Shown in pieces: positions 1-7,409 of a stretch of 43,621 nt of DNA. The stretch is taken from NCBI GenBank assembly GCA_016222905.1, contig JACRPZ010000034.1:1-43621 (forward strand), read 5' to 3'. The stretch comes from Nitrospirota bacterium (lineage in GTDB: Bacteria; Nitrospirota; Thermodesulfovibrionia; UBA6902). The stretch's first letter is position 1. Every line of letters begins with the position of its first letter. The notes below the pieces were generated by a model. That model did not search any database and had not been told where the DNA came from. It saw only the letters and a program-made list of their open reading frames with translations. Both the position numbers and the translations under genes were made by a program.

Positions 1-27
1 CTTCCTCTCTTGCATCGTCAGCCTCAT
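1..27 (-). CDS. 5' end of a probable IS transposase/integrase, cut by window edge
   Basis: On the minus strand an ideal Shine-Dalgarno (AGGAGG, bases 33-38) stands five bases before an ATG at 25-27, and the frame reads MRLTMQERK before leaving the window. The short peptide resembles, from memory, the start of DDE integrase-type transposases whose N-termini read like MxLTxxERKxVT. Nine residues cannot prove a family. The imperfect direct repeats between this start and the tRNA fit transposase-binding sites at an IS end. Any other gene starting leftward here is possible. Confidence 0.4.
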
Positions 28-74
28 TTCTGCCTCCTGTCGCTTTTGCTTACAGAAGGCTATTTTCGATTATT

Positions 75-136
75 TTTCGTATCGATTTCTTATTTGAGGC
101 AACGATCCTCTTTCGTATCGTTTTTTAATGAGGCAA
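75..136. repeat. Two imperfect direct repeats, possible IS terminal binding sites
   Basis: Bases 75-102 and 111-136 share the pattern TTTCGTATCG, a T-rich stretch, then TGAGGCAA. The copies lie 36 bases apart between the partial leftward gene and the tRNA-Pro. Repeated motifs of this kind near a transposase start often mark the terminal repeat zone of an insertion sequence. That role is inferred; the repetition itself is visible. Confidence 0.5.
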
Positions 137-146
137 TTCGAGGTCT

Positions 147-175
147 TTCAATTTGACCGTCAACTGCCGTATACT
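147..175 (+). promoter_or_regulatory. Weak candidate promoter for tRNA-Pro(GGG)
   Basis: A TATACT -10 box (170-175) lies 20 bases before the tRNA. A poor TTCAAT -35 (147-152) sits at a 17-base spacing. A better-looking TTGACC at 153-158 is only 11 bases away and so cannot pair with this -10. Confidence 0.3.
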
Positions 176-194
176 AAGAGCTTATTAAATGATA

Positions 195-273
195 CGGGGC
201 GTAGCGCAGCCTGGTTTAGCGCACTCGCTTGGGGAGCGAGAGGTCGGACGTTCGAATCGTCTCGCCCCGACCA
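195..273 (+). tRNA. tRNA-Pro (anticodon GGG)
   Basis: The acceptor arms CGGGGCG and CGCCCCG pair fully and are followed by discriminator A and an encoded CCA (271-273). The anticodon stem CTCGC/GCGAG encloses the loop TTGGGGA, giving anticodon GGG, which reads CCC and CCU. The T-loop TTCGAAT is normal. It stands ahead of rimP-nusA with a terminator between them, an arrangement like metY-rimP-nusA in E. coli. Confidence 0.95.
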
Positions 274-343
274 TTTATTTCTTGTTTTTTTAAAGGCAAA
301 ATGCTATTATTCTAAAGCTGTATCTTAATCCGGGATTTTTATT

Positions 344-373
344 AAGAGTGGGTCTTCCCACTCTTTTGTTTTT
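344..373 (+). terminator. Intrinsic terminator between tRNA-Pro and rimP
   Basis: A perfect nine-base stem AAGAGTGGG/CCCACTCTT with a TCTT loop is followed by TTGTTTTT. It ends seven bases before the rimP start, so it can end the tRNA transcript and could also act as an attenuator for rimP-nusA if transcription enters from upstream. Confidence 0.85.
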
Positions 374-379
374 AGGGAT

Positions 380-847
380 ATGATGGATAAAAAAGCTCTG
401 GAAATAAAGGTTGCCGGGATTATAGAGCCGGTGATAAAGGCCCTTGGAATAGAGCTTTTCAGTATAGAGCTTTCCACTGAACGGGGCAGGCTCATTTTGA
501 GGGTTTTTATTGATAAAGCAGGCGGGGTTACAATAGATGATTGCGAGCTTGTCAGCCGCGAGATAGGGAGCATTCTTGAGGTGGAGGACCCTGTTGAGCG
601 CGCTTACAACCTTGAGGTCTCTTCGCCCGGTATTGACAGGCCGCTTAAACGGCCGGAAGATTACAAGCGGGCTTCAGGCAAGAAAGCAAGGGTTGTTACG
701 CTTGAACCGATTGATAAACAGACATTCTTTGTTGGAGATATTATTGATGCCGGAGATATGGAGATAGTTTTGCTTCTACCAAAAGATAAAAGAGTGACCA
801 TTCCATATAAAAATATTTCATGGGCAAGACTGGAGGTTAACGTCTGA
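380..847 (+). CDS. rimP: Ribosome maturation factor RimP
   Basis: RimP binds the maturing 30S subunit in the cytoplasm and supports its late assembly. The 155-residue product has the normal family length. Its N-terminal alpha/beta domain includes the characteristic segment around DDCELVSREI and the conserved EVSSPGIDRPL stretch near residues 78-88, followed by a C-terminal SH3-like barrel that ends near residue 153. Two ATG codons (380 and 383) are both possible starts; the ribosome site is weak (AGGGA) and lies directly after the terminator T-tract. nusA follows two bases after the stop, the classical rimP-nusA pairing, which supports the call. Expression is probably linked to the leader hairpin, but that is inference. 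Confidence 0.95.
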   Translation: MMDKKALEIKVAGIIEPVIKALGIELFSIELSTERGRLILRVFIDKAGGVTIDDCELVSREIGSILEVEDPVERAYNLEVSSPGIDRPLKRPEDYKRASGKKARVVTLEPIDKQTFFVGDIIDAGDMEIVLLLPKDKRVTIPYKNISWARLEVNV

Positions 848-849
848 TT

Positions 850-1980
850 ATGAATAGAGAACTGATCCGCATTGTTGAGCAGATGAGCAAAGAGAGGGGT
901 ATTCCCAAAGAATCTATTATTGAAACCCTCGAATCCGCGCTTTTATCGGCTGTAAGAAAGAAGTATGGGCTTGACATTGAAATAGATATCAAGATCAATA
1001 CAAAGTCCGGAGAGATCTTGATAAATGCAATAAGAAAGATTGTTAAGGATGTTACAGATTCTGTCCGGGAGATATCCCTGGCAGAGGCGAAGAAGATAGA
1101 TCCGTCCAAAGACATAGATGATACGATTGAGACACCTATATCCATTGAGGGTTTTGGCAGGATAGCGGCCCAGACGGCAAAGCAGGTGCTATTCCAGAAG
1201 GTAAGGGAGGCTGAGAAGGGCGCTATATATGAGGAGTATAAGGACAAGGCAGGGCAGATTGTCAGCGGAGTAGTCATACGCAAGGAGAAGGGAAACTACT
1301 ATATCGCCCTTGGAAGAGCAGAAGCGACTCTCCCGCAAAAACTTACACTGCCGACTGAAAACCTCAAAAGAGGAGAGACGATCAGGGCTTACCTGGAAGA
1401 GGTGAAGATTACGCCGAAAGGGCCTCTGATACTTCTCTCAAGGGCGCATCCTAATTTTGTCGCAGAATTGTTCAAGATGGAGATACCGGAGATTTATGAA
1501 GGTCTGGTCGTTATAAAAGATATAGTAAGAGAGGCCGGAGACAGGACAAAACTCACGGTTCAGTCAAAGAGCCCCTCGGTTGACCCTGTTGGCGCGTGTG
1601 TCGGCATGAAGGGCACCCGTGTACAGTCCATAGTAAGGGAATTAAACGGCGAGAGGATTGATATAATCCCATGGACAGATGATCCGAGAGTCCTTATACC
1701 AAAGGCTCTGAGCCCCGCTTCTGTGGAGAGCATCGGAATAAATGAGGAAGAGAAATCCGCAATGGTCGTTGTCAGCGATCAGCAGCTCTCTATAGCTATA
1801 GGCAAGAGAGGTCAAAATGTGAGGCTGGCGATGAAACTCACCGGGTGGGATATTGATATAATCAGCGAATCAGAATATGAGCGTATGAAAGCGGGAAAGA
1901 CGGAAGAGGGATCGGAGGAAGTCCGGGACAGCGGAAAAGAGGGCGAAGAGGTACAGGCCTCCGGAGATGAAGAAAGCTGA
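850..1980 (+). CDS. nusA: Transcription termination/antitermination factor NusA
   Basis: NusA binds RNA polymerase and nascent RNA and modulates pausing, termination and antitermination. The 376-residue protein shows the N-terminal polymerase-binding domain, an S1 domain at about residues 130-200 (GQIVSGVVIRKEKGNYYI), and two KH domains at about 225-350, with the motifs GACVGMKGTRVQSI and IAIGKRGQNVRLA. The tail after residue 350 is acidic and low in complexity; the C-terminal repeats of the longer E. coli protein (495 residues) are absent, as in many non-proteobacterial NusA proteins. It follows rimP by two bases and overlaps recG by 14 bases. infB, the usual downstream partner, is not here. 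Confidence 0.97.
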   Translation: MNRELIRIVEQMSKERGIPKESIIETLESALLSAVRKKYGLDIEIDIKINTKSGEILINAIRKIVKDVTDSVREISLAEAKKIDPSKDIDDTIETPISIEGFGRIAAQTAKQVLFQKVREAEKGAIYEEYKDKAGQIVSGVVIRKEKGNYYIALGRAEATLPQKLTLPTENLKRGETIRAYLEEVKITPKGPLILLSRAHPNFVAELFKMEIPEIYEGLVVIKDIVREAGDRTKLTVQSKSPSVDPVGACVGMKGTRVQSIVRELNGERIDIIPWTDDPRVLIPKALSPASVESIGINEEEKSAMVVVSDQQLSIAIGKRGQNVRLAMKLTGWDIDIISESEYERMKAGKTEEGSEEVRDSGKEGEEVQASGDEES

Positions 1981-4093
1981 AGACGCCGGTCATATAAAGA
2001 CTTTTAACCGCAGTTCAAAGATATCCTGCGGCACGCCTGTCCAGTATCTGAAAGGGGTAGGTCCTGCACGCGCCGGGCTTCTGTCACGCCTCGGCATAAA
2101 TACCATTGAAGATATCCTTTATTATTTCCCGTGGCGTTACGAAGACAGGAAAAACCTCAAAAAGATATGCGCTCTTCTTTTAGGAGAAGCAGAGACGGTA
2201 TCAGGTGAAGTTGTCTCTGCTGAAGTTGTTACCACTCCAAGAAAAAGGATGAAGATATTTGAGCTCGGCGTCAGCGACGGCACAGGGCATCTCAAGTGCA
2301 AATGGTTTAACCAGCCTTTTCTGAAGAGATACTTCAAGGAAGGAGAGAAGGTTATCCTGAGCGGGGTTGTAAAAGGCAGTTTGTACGGCACCAGCCTGGA
2401 GATGGAGAACCCTGATTTCGAGATACTCGGCAAGGAAGACGGTCTCATACATACCTCAAGAATCGTCCCTGTATATAAAGCAACAGAAGGCATCTCGCCA
2501 AAACAGCTCAGAACGCTTATGTACAGTACAATAAATTCCAGCCAGCACTTAATAGAAGATTATATCCCTGAAGATATCCTTAAGAGAAACGATTTGAAAC
2601 CCTTGCTCTGGTCTGTAAAGGAGACACACTTTCCTGAGGAATTCTCAGACATAATTGCCTTGAACAGGATGAAAAGTCCGGGGCACAGGCGTCTTGTATT
2701 TGATGAGTTTTTTCTGCTTGAGCTTGGACTTGCGCTTATGAAGAAGAAAGAGACTCTTGAAAAGGGAATAAGTTTCAAAGATGGCGGCGCTCTTATCAAT
2801 AAGTTTCTTCAGGATATTCCGTTTAAACTCACAGGTGCGCAGGAGAGGGTCATCAGGGAGATAAAGTCTGATATGCTTAGGCCGCTGCCGATGAACAGGC
2901 TTATTCACGGCGATGTCGGCTGCGGGAAGACCGTTGTTGCTGTCATCTCAATGCTTATCGCGGTTGAGAGCGGTTATCAGGCCTGCCTGATGGCTCCGAC
3001 TGAACTGCTTGCGGAGCAGCACTTCATAAATATACATAAAATGATTGAAAGAATCGGGCTGCAAGTTGTGCTGCTGACATCAAGCAGCAAAGGTAGACCG
3101 CTTGATGATATTTCTCAGGGGGCGGCGCATATCATCATAGGCACACATGCCATTATACAGGAGAGTGTGAAGTTTAAAAATCTCGGATTAGCGATAATTG
3201 ACGAACAGCATAAATTCGGAGTTGTACAAAGGGCGAATATCAGGCGCAAGGGATTTAATCCCGATATCCTGATTATGACAGCTACCCCCATACCAAGGAC
3301 TCTTGCATTGACCCTTTACGGAGACCTTGATATATCCATAATAGATGAATTGCCAGGAGGCAGGAAGCCGATTGTCACGAAGGTGTTCTTCTCCTCGCAG
3401 AAGGAGAGTATTCATGCTCTGATAAAAGAGGAATTGTCCAAGGGAAGACAGGCGTACGTTGTATATCCTCTGATTGAAGAGTCTGAAAAACTCGACCTCA
3501 AATCCGCAATCGAAGGATTTGAGGCATTCAAAAGAATCTATCATGACAGGAGAATAGGGCTGGTCCACGGCAGAATGCCCCATGATGAGAGAGAAGCAGT
3601 TATGTCGAAGTTCAAGTCAGGGGATATTGATATGCTTATTGCGACAACCGTTATTGAGGTAGGCATAGACGTGCCTAATGCATCGCTGATGCTGATCGTG
3701 CACGCCGAGAGATTTGGGCTTGCGCAGCTGCATCAGTTAAGGGGTAGAATAGGGCGTGGCGGTTATGACTCGTACTGCCTGCTTATGGCGTATCCGCCTT
3801 TCAGCGAAGAAGCCAAAAGGCGGCTTAAGGCAATGGAATCAACTGGCGACGGGTTTAAGATAGCTGAGGAAGACCTCTCCATCAGGGGGCACGGAGATTT
3901 TTTCGGCACCAGGCAGTCTGGCATTCCTGATCTGAATGTTGCTAACATAATCAGGGATATTGATATACTTGAGATATCGAGAAAGGAGGCATTCGCCCTT
4001 GCAGATGCCGATCCTGAAATGAAAGAATATCCCTTGCTTAAAGAAAAGCTGCAAAGAAAATGGACGGGAAGGCTGGAATTAATTAAGAGTTAA
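1967..4093 (+). CDS. recG: ATP-dependent DNA helicase RecG
   Basis: RecG remodels stalled replication forks and branch-migrates Holliday junctions. The 708-residue protein carries the N-terminal wedge/OB domain (helix-hairpin-helix-like VGPARAGLLSRLGI and a motif around ILYYFPWRYEDR), then a superfamily 2 motor with Walker A GDVGCGKT, the DEQH box variant in IIDEQHKFGV, TATPIPRTLAL, and the helicase C motifs TTVIEVGIDVPNA and HQLRGRIGRGG. RGHGDFFGTRQSGIPD is a RecG signature near the end. The start ATG overlaps the end of nusA by 14 bases, so the two are translationally coupled. A normal-length, intact gene. Confidence 0.97.
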   Translation: MKKAEDAGHIKTFNRSSKISCGTPVQYLKGVGPARAGLLSRLGINTIEDILYYFPWRYEDRKNLKKICALLLGEAETVSGEVVSAEVVTTPRKRMKIFELGVSDGTGHLKCKWFNQPFLKRYFKEGEKVILSGVVKGSLYGTSLEMENPDFEILGKEDGLIHTSRIVPVYKATEGISPKQLRTLMYSTINSSQHLIEDYIPEDILKRNDLKPLLWSVKETHFPEEFSDIIALNRMKSPGHRRLVFDEFFLLELGLALMKKKETLEKGISFKDGGALINKFLQDIPFKLTGAQERVIREIKSDMLRPLPMNRLIHGDVGCGKTVVAVISMLIAVESGYQACLMAPTELLAEQHFINIHKMIERIGLQVVLLTSSSKGRPLDDISQGAAHIIIGTHAIIQESVKFKNLGLAIIDEQHKFGVVQRANIRRKGFNPDILIMTATPIPRTLALTLYGDLDISIIDELPGGRKPIVTKVFFSSQKESIHALIKEELSKGRQAYVVYPLIEESEKLDLKSAIEGFEAFKRIYHDRRIGLVHGRMPHDEREAVMSKFKSGDIDMLIATTVIEVGIDVPNASLMLIVHAERFGLAQLHQLRGRIGRGGYDSYCLLMAYPPFSEEAKRRLKAMESTGDGFKIAEEDLSIRGHGDFFGTRQSGIPDLNVANIIRDIDILEISRKEAFALADADPEMKEYPLLKEKLQRKWTGRLELIKS

Positions 4094-4104
4094 TAGTGGT
4101 AAGA

Positions 4105-4167
4105 GGTTATAGGTCATGGGTAATGCGATTCTTATTTCCCATGGCCTATAACCAATAACCTATAACC
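4105..4167. repeat. Large palindrome plus a third partial copy
   Basis: A 16-base arm (4105-4120, GGTTATAGGTCATGGG) is matched by its inverted copy at 4138-4153 with one mismatch around a 17-base spacer. The motif ATAACCTATAACC then recurs at 4155-4167. There is no T-run after it, so it is a poor terminator and looks more like a dispersed palindromic repeat. It fills the gap between recG and the next gene. Confidence 0.7.
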
Positions 4168-4190
4168 TGAATGTTTCGGGGAGGGTGTAT

Positions 4191-4505
4191 ATGATAGATA
4201 AAATCAGGATAAGCGTAAAAGAGGGTATGAAGCGCGTTAAGTGGATTGCAATGTTTCTTGCTGAAAGGACGAGGGCTGAAACAGAGATTGGAAAGCTGAT
4301 GTTTGAAAGCAGCAAACTTGAGAGCAAGGTGGAGAAACTTTACATTGACATAGGTAAAAGAACAGTGGAATTACAAGAGAAGGGCGAGAAGTCCGTCCTC
4401 AATGATTTTATTGTCCAGCAGGCGATAGCTGAAATAAAAGACCTTAGGGATGCGATTGATGACTACAAAAAGCAGGCAAGGGAGCTCAGCAATATTCAGG
4501 AATGA
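4191..4505 (+). CDS. Small coiled-coil protein of unknown function
   Basis: No family is recognised. The start is placed at ATG 4191 because the Shine-Dalgarno GGGAGG at 4179-4184 is well spaced for it and touches an alternative GTG at 4185. The 104-residue product is highly charged, with no signal peptide or convincing membrane span (a short stretch WIAMFLAE is weakly hydrophobic). Heptad-like spacing from about residue 25 to the end suggests a long helix or coiled coil. Its stop overlaps the start of the prepilin peptidase gene (ATGA), so it is probably co-translated with it and could be an accessory to the pilus or secretion system. That link rests only on position. Confidence 0.75.
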   Translation: MIDKIRISVKEGMKRVKWIAMFLAERTRAETEIGKLMFESSKLESKVEKLYIDIGKRTVELQEKGEKSVLNDFIVQQAIAEIKDLRDAIDDYKKQARELSNIQE

Positions 4506-5311
4506 TCACTTATTTTATTGTTTTCCTCTTCGGCTCGATAATAGGCTCCTTTCTTAATGTATGTATTTACCGTATACCGAGGAACGCATCTATAGTATTT
4601 CCATCTTCACGCTGTCCTTCGTGCGACAGGCCGATCAGGTTTTATGATAATATCCCGATAATAAGCTATCTTCTGCTTATGGGAAGGTGCAGGGCGTGCA
4701 AGGCAAAAATATCCGTTAGGTATCCATTGGTAGAGTTTCTTAACGGTATTCTTTATGTCTTTGCTCTATACAGATTCGGCAGTGATTCCTTATGGACCGT
4801 GCTGATATACTTTATCTTTCTCTCTTCTCTTATAGTAATAACTTTTATTGACATTGATTTTCAGATAATACCCGACAGTATAACCTTGCCCGGCATTCCC
4901 ATTGCACTTATTTTAGGGTCTACTGTCTTGCCTGACCCGTTTCAGAGCTTTGATTATTTTCAGAATTTTCAGCCCTTAGGCTTTAAGTCCTCGTTTATAG
5001 GTATGATAGGCGGAGGCGGATTCTTCTATCTTGTGGCGGTGATTGGAAAAGCCTTATTGAAGAAGGATGCAATGGGCGGCGGAGATATAAAGATGATGGC
5101 AATGGTTGGAGGATTAATGGGCTGGAAGTCTGTTATTCTCACGACATTTTTGGGAAGCCTTTTTGGTTCCGTAATAGGCATATCGCTTATTGTTGTAAAA
5201 GGGAGAAGATGGGGATCCAGAATCCCCTTCGGCCCATATCTTGCCCTCGGCTCTGTTATAACCCTCTTCTATGGACATAAACTCTTAATGTTGTATCTCT
5301 ATTTAGGATAG
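4502..5311 (+). CDS. pilD: Prepilin peptidase / leader peptidase (PilD family)
   Basis: This inner-membrane aspartyl protease cleaves, and usually N-methylates, type IV prepilins and type II secretion pseudopilins. The 269 residues contain the N-terminal methyltransferase-type zinc site (two CxxC pairs, CPSCDRP and CRACKAK), several membrane helices, an aspartate in FIDIDFQIIPD and the GxGD-type motif GGGDIKMMAMVGG that holds the second catalytic aspartate. The motif GSIIGSFLNVCIYRIP near the start is also typical. It overlaps the preceding small gene by four bases and is followed one base later by a histidine kinase, so the three form one operon. No pilin or assembly ATPase lies in this window. 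Confidence 0.93.
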   Translation: MITYFIVFLFGSIIGSFLNVCIYRIPRNASIVFPSSRCPSCDRPIRFYDNIPIISYLLLMGRCRACKAKISVRYPLVEFLNGILYVFALYRFGSDSLWTVLIYFIFLSSLIVITFIDIDFQIIPDSITLPGIPIALILGSTVLPDPFQSFDYFQNFQPLGFKSSFIGMIGGGGFFYLVAVIGKALLKKDAMGGGDIKMMAMVGGLMGWKSVILTTFLGSLFGSVIGISLIVVKGRRWGSRIPFGPYLALGSVITLFYGHKLLMLYLYLG

Positions 5312-5312
5312 T

Positions 5313-6629
5313 ATGGTTACAAAGGTTCTGATTGTATTGCTCTCTCTATTTTCAGGAGTCATTGCAGGCATACTCCTGACCCCTGTCCTGCATACAGAAG
5401 GCATCAGGATTATCTTTGGAATATCGTTCTTTTTGGCAGCAGCCGTATTTTATTCAATCGTAAGGTCGCTTATTTTAAGACAGGGCAAGACATTAAAGAC
5501 CCCTGAAAACCTAAAAGAAGGCTCAGAGGTAGGGTTTGTTGTTGAGACTTTTCATGAACTTGTCGGAAAACTTAAAGAGAAAGAGAAGGAGTTGGCAAGA
5601 CTGAAGGCGCTGGCTGAAGAGAAGGCTGCCGGGATGGAGGTATACAATGAAAATATCCTTCAGAGCGTACCGAGCGGAGTTGTTACCGTCAACAATTCAA
5701 TGAAGATACAGAGCATCAATAATGCTGCAAGACGCATTCTGGGGATTGCCGGAGAGGATATTATCGGCAGGAATTTCACCGAAGTTTTTAATGAGAATTT
5801 GTCATCGCTTATTTCAAAAAATGAAACCATGCTGAGGGGAGAATACTCTTATGTCACAGGTGATAACAGGCATATCTGGATCGGAGCAACCTCTTCAAAA
5901 TTAAAGAATACAGCCGGAGAGACGATCGGGACGATCTTTGTCTTTGTGGATCTGACGGATATAAAGGCGCTCCGGACGCAGGTCGAACTTAAGGAGAGGC
6001 TCAGCCAGTTGGGGGAAATGTCCGCAGGCATCTCTCATGAGTTCAGAAATTCAATGTCTGTAATCTCCGGCTATGCCAATCTCCTCAGTAAGAAGTTCGT
6101 ACCTTCAAATAATACGGCGGTTGACGCGATACTGCTTGAGGTAAAAAATATGGATGTTATCATCTCCGAGCTTCTTGCATTTGCAAAGCCCACGGTTTTA
6201 AATACAGCATCTGTTGACCTGAATGACTTGGTGAAGAAGACAGTTTCAACCGTTATCGGCGATAATAAAAATATCAGGGTACGGATTAACGCAGGCGGTA
6301 ATGTATATATTAAGGCCGATGAAGTTCTCCTGAAGCAGGCGCTGGTAAATCTTTTTATAAATGCGGTTGAATCAATGCCTGAAGGCGGAAACCTTGACAT
6401 AACGACAGGTTCCGTCAGTGATAAAGTTACCATAACCATTAAAGATACCGGGCATGGGATATCGGATAATATAAAGGCAAAAATATTCCTCCCTTTCTAT
6501 ACTACCAAGGAGAAAGGGATAGGCCTCGGCTTGGCTCTTGTTCAGAAAATAATAGTCTCGCACGGCGGCATTATTGACGTGGAGAGCAGGGAAGGGGCTG
6601 TATTCAGAATAACCCTGCCTGCGGCTTAA
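5313..6629 (+). CDS. PAS-domain sensor histidine kinase
   Basis: A membrane sensor of a two-component system. Two hydrophobic helices occupy about residues 4-55, then a charged coiled-coil linker, a PAS domain at about 110-220 (SVPSGVVTVNNSMKIQSINN), a dimerisation/phosphoacceptor domain with the H-box GISHEFRNSMSVISGYA, and an HATPase domain with the N-box VNLFINAVESM, G1 DTGHGI and G2 GIGLGLALV. The length (438 residues) is complete. No response regulator is adjacent. Position after pilD, the two membrane helices and PAS make a PilS- or NtrB-like role conceivable, but the ligand and partner cannot be read from the sequence. Confidence 0.92.
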   Translation: MVTKVLIVLLSLFSGVIAGILLTPVLHTEGIRIIFGISFFLAAAVFYSIVRSLILRQGKTLKTPENLKEGSEVGFVVETFHELVGKLKEKEKELARLKALAEEKAAGMEVYNENILQSVPSGVVTVNNSMKIQSINNAARRILGIAGEDIIGRNFTEVFNENLSSLISKNETMLRGEYSYVTGDNRHIWIGATSSKLKNTAGETIGTIFVFVDLTDIKALRTQVELKERLSQLGEMSAGISHEFRNSMSVISGYANLLSKKFVPSNNTAVDAILLEVKNMDVIISELLAFAKPTVLNTASVDLNDLVKKTVSTVIGDNKNIRVRINAGGNVYIKADEVLLKQALVNLFINAVESMPEGGNLDITTGSVSDKVTITIKDTGHGISDNIKAKIFLPFYTTKEKGIGLGLALVQKIIVSHGGIIDVESREGAVFRITLPAA

Positions 6630-6652
6630 ATTAACTCTATCAGATTACTTAT

Positions 6653-6796
6653 TTACTGAAAGTCGCCGAGCCACTTTACCCACTTGAGATCTTTTTTGAC
6701 CGTATTAAAGAGCCTTTCATCTGCAGACTTTCCACGAGTGAAGCAGGGGAGAACGTGCGGATTCACACGCAACCTTAAGCGCTGCGCAATTGTCAT
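6653..6796 (-). other. 47-codon ORF or gene remnant downstream of mlaD
   Basis: An open frame from ATG 6796 to TAA 6653 encodes a basic 47-residue peptide ending ERLFNTVKKDLKWVKWLGD plus FQ. It has protein-like composition, with a coherent amphipathic C-terminus, but no good ribosome site and no family I recognise. It sits at the edge of the GC-rich mla block, where a C-terminal fragment of a lost gene would be plausible. It may equally be chance. Confidence 0.25.
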
Positions 6797-6818
6797 AAGT
6801 GGTAGTTTTAAAACCTAG

Positions 6819-7409
6819 TCATTTGCTTCCGGAAGAGTCCTTGCTCTTCGGCGGCTTGAGCAGCAAGGACGGGTTTTCCTTGAGTTTTTTCGTTAATCCT
6901 CCGATATCAGACACGACCTTCTTGGCCTCGTCCTCCAGCGAAGAGAACTTCTCGATCACGACTGGCAGTTGGTCCAGGAAGGCGTTGAGACTGCTCTTCT
7001 CAGAGGGGATCTCCGGCATCTGGCCTTCAGGCGTGGCGGCAAGCAGGCTTTGTGAATCGGCGCTGCCGCCGTCAAGCTCAATGAAGACGGCCCCAGTGAT
7101 GCCCTTAAGCTTGAGGATTGCCTTGGTGTCGGTCTTGACCGGTGCGTCCTTGCGCAGACTGACATCCACTTGCACGAGGCGCGGGTCCGCAGGATCTATG
7201 ATCATCGTTTTGACCGTCCCGACATCAACGCCGCGGTACTTCACCGATTCGCCAACGGCAAGCCCGCTTACCGATTCGGCAAAACGGATGCGGTAGAGCA
7301 CATCGTCGCGCTGGCTGGAACTCGCCAGCCAGACGAAGAAGAGCGCAGCGGCGACTGAAAGGCTGATGATGAAGAGTCCCTCAATGAAAAAATGTTTATC
7401 CGTTTCCAT
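6819..7409 (-). CDS. mlaD: MlaD-like MCE-domain substrate-binding protein
   Basis: MCE proteins of lipid ABC transporters form a periplasmic ring that passes phospholipids between the membranes. The 196-residue protein starts with one membrane anchor (about residues 9-30) followed by a single MCE domain at about 38-115 (AVGESVKYRGVDVGTVKTM; the GxxVxYxGVxVG pattern is diagnostic). The rest is helical and ends in a Lys/Ser-rich tail. It is close in size to E. coli MlaD (183 residues). The start ATG lies 14 bases inside the end of mlaF. No MlaC or PqiC-like lipoprotein gene follows, although such a partner is common; the short ORF at 6653-6796 is not one. Base composition is clearly GC-richer than the flanks. 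Confidence 0.9.
   Translation of the reverse strand: METDKHFFIEGLFIISLSVAAALFFVWLASSSQRDDVLYRIRFAESVSGLAVGESVKYRGVDVGTVKTMIIDPADPRLVQVDVSLRKDAPVKTDTKAILKLKGITGAVFIELDGGSADSQSLLAATPEGQMPEIPSEKSSLNAFLDQLPVVIEKFSSLEDEAKKVVSDIGGLTKKLKENPSLLLKPPKSKDSSGSK

Noticed and set aside
128-328. Plus-strand 66-codon frame across tRNA-Pro(GGG)
   Set aside because: It translates the tRNA itself and has no ribosome site.
837-1283. Minus-strand open frame opposite nusA (148 codons)
   Set aside because: Antisense to the well-conserved NusA N-terminus and S1 domain; no independent evidence.
6799-7296. Plus-strand open frame (165 codons) opposite mlaD
   Set aside because: Antisense to a recognisable MCE protein, serine-rich and without family motifs.
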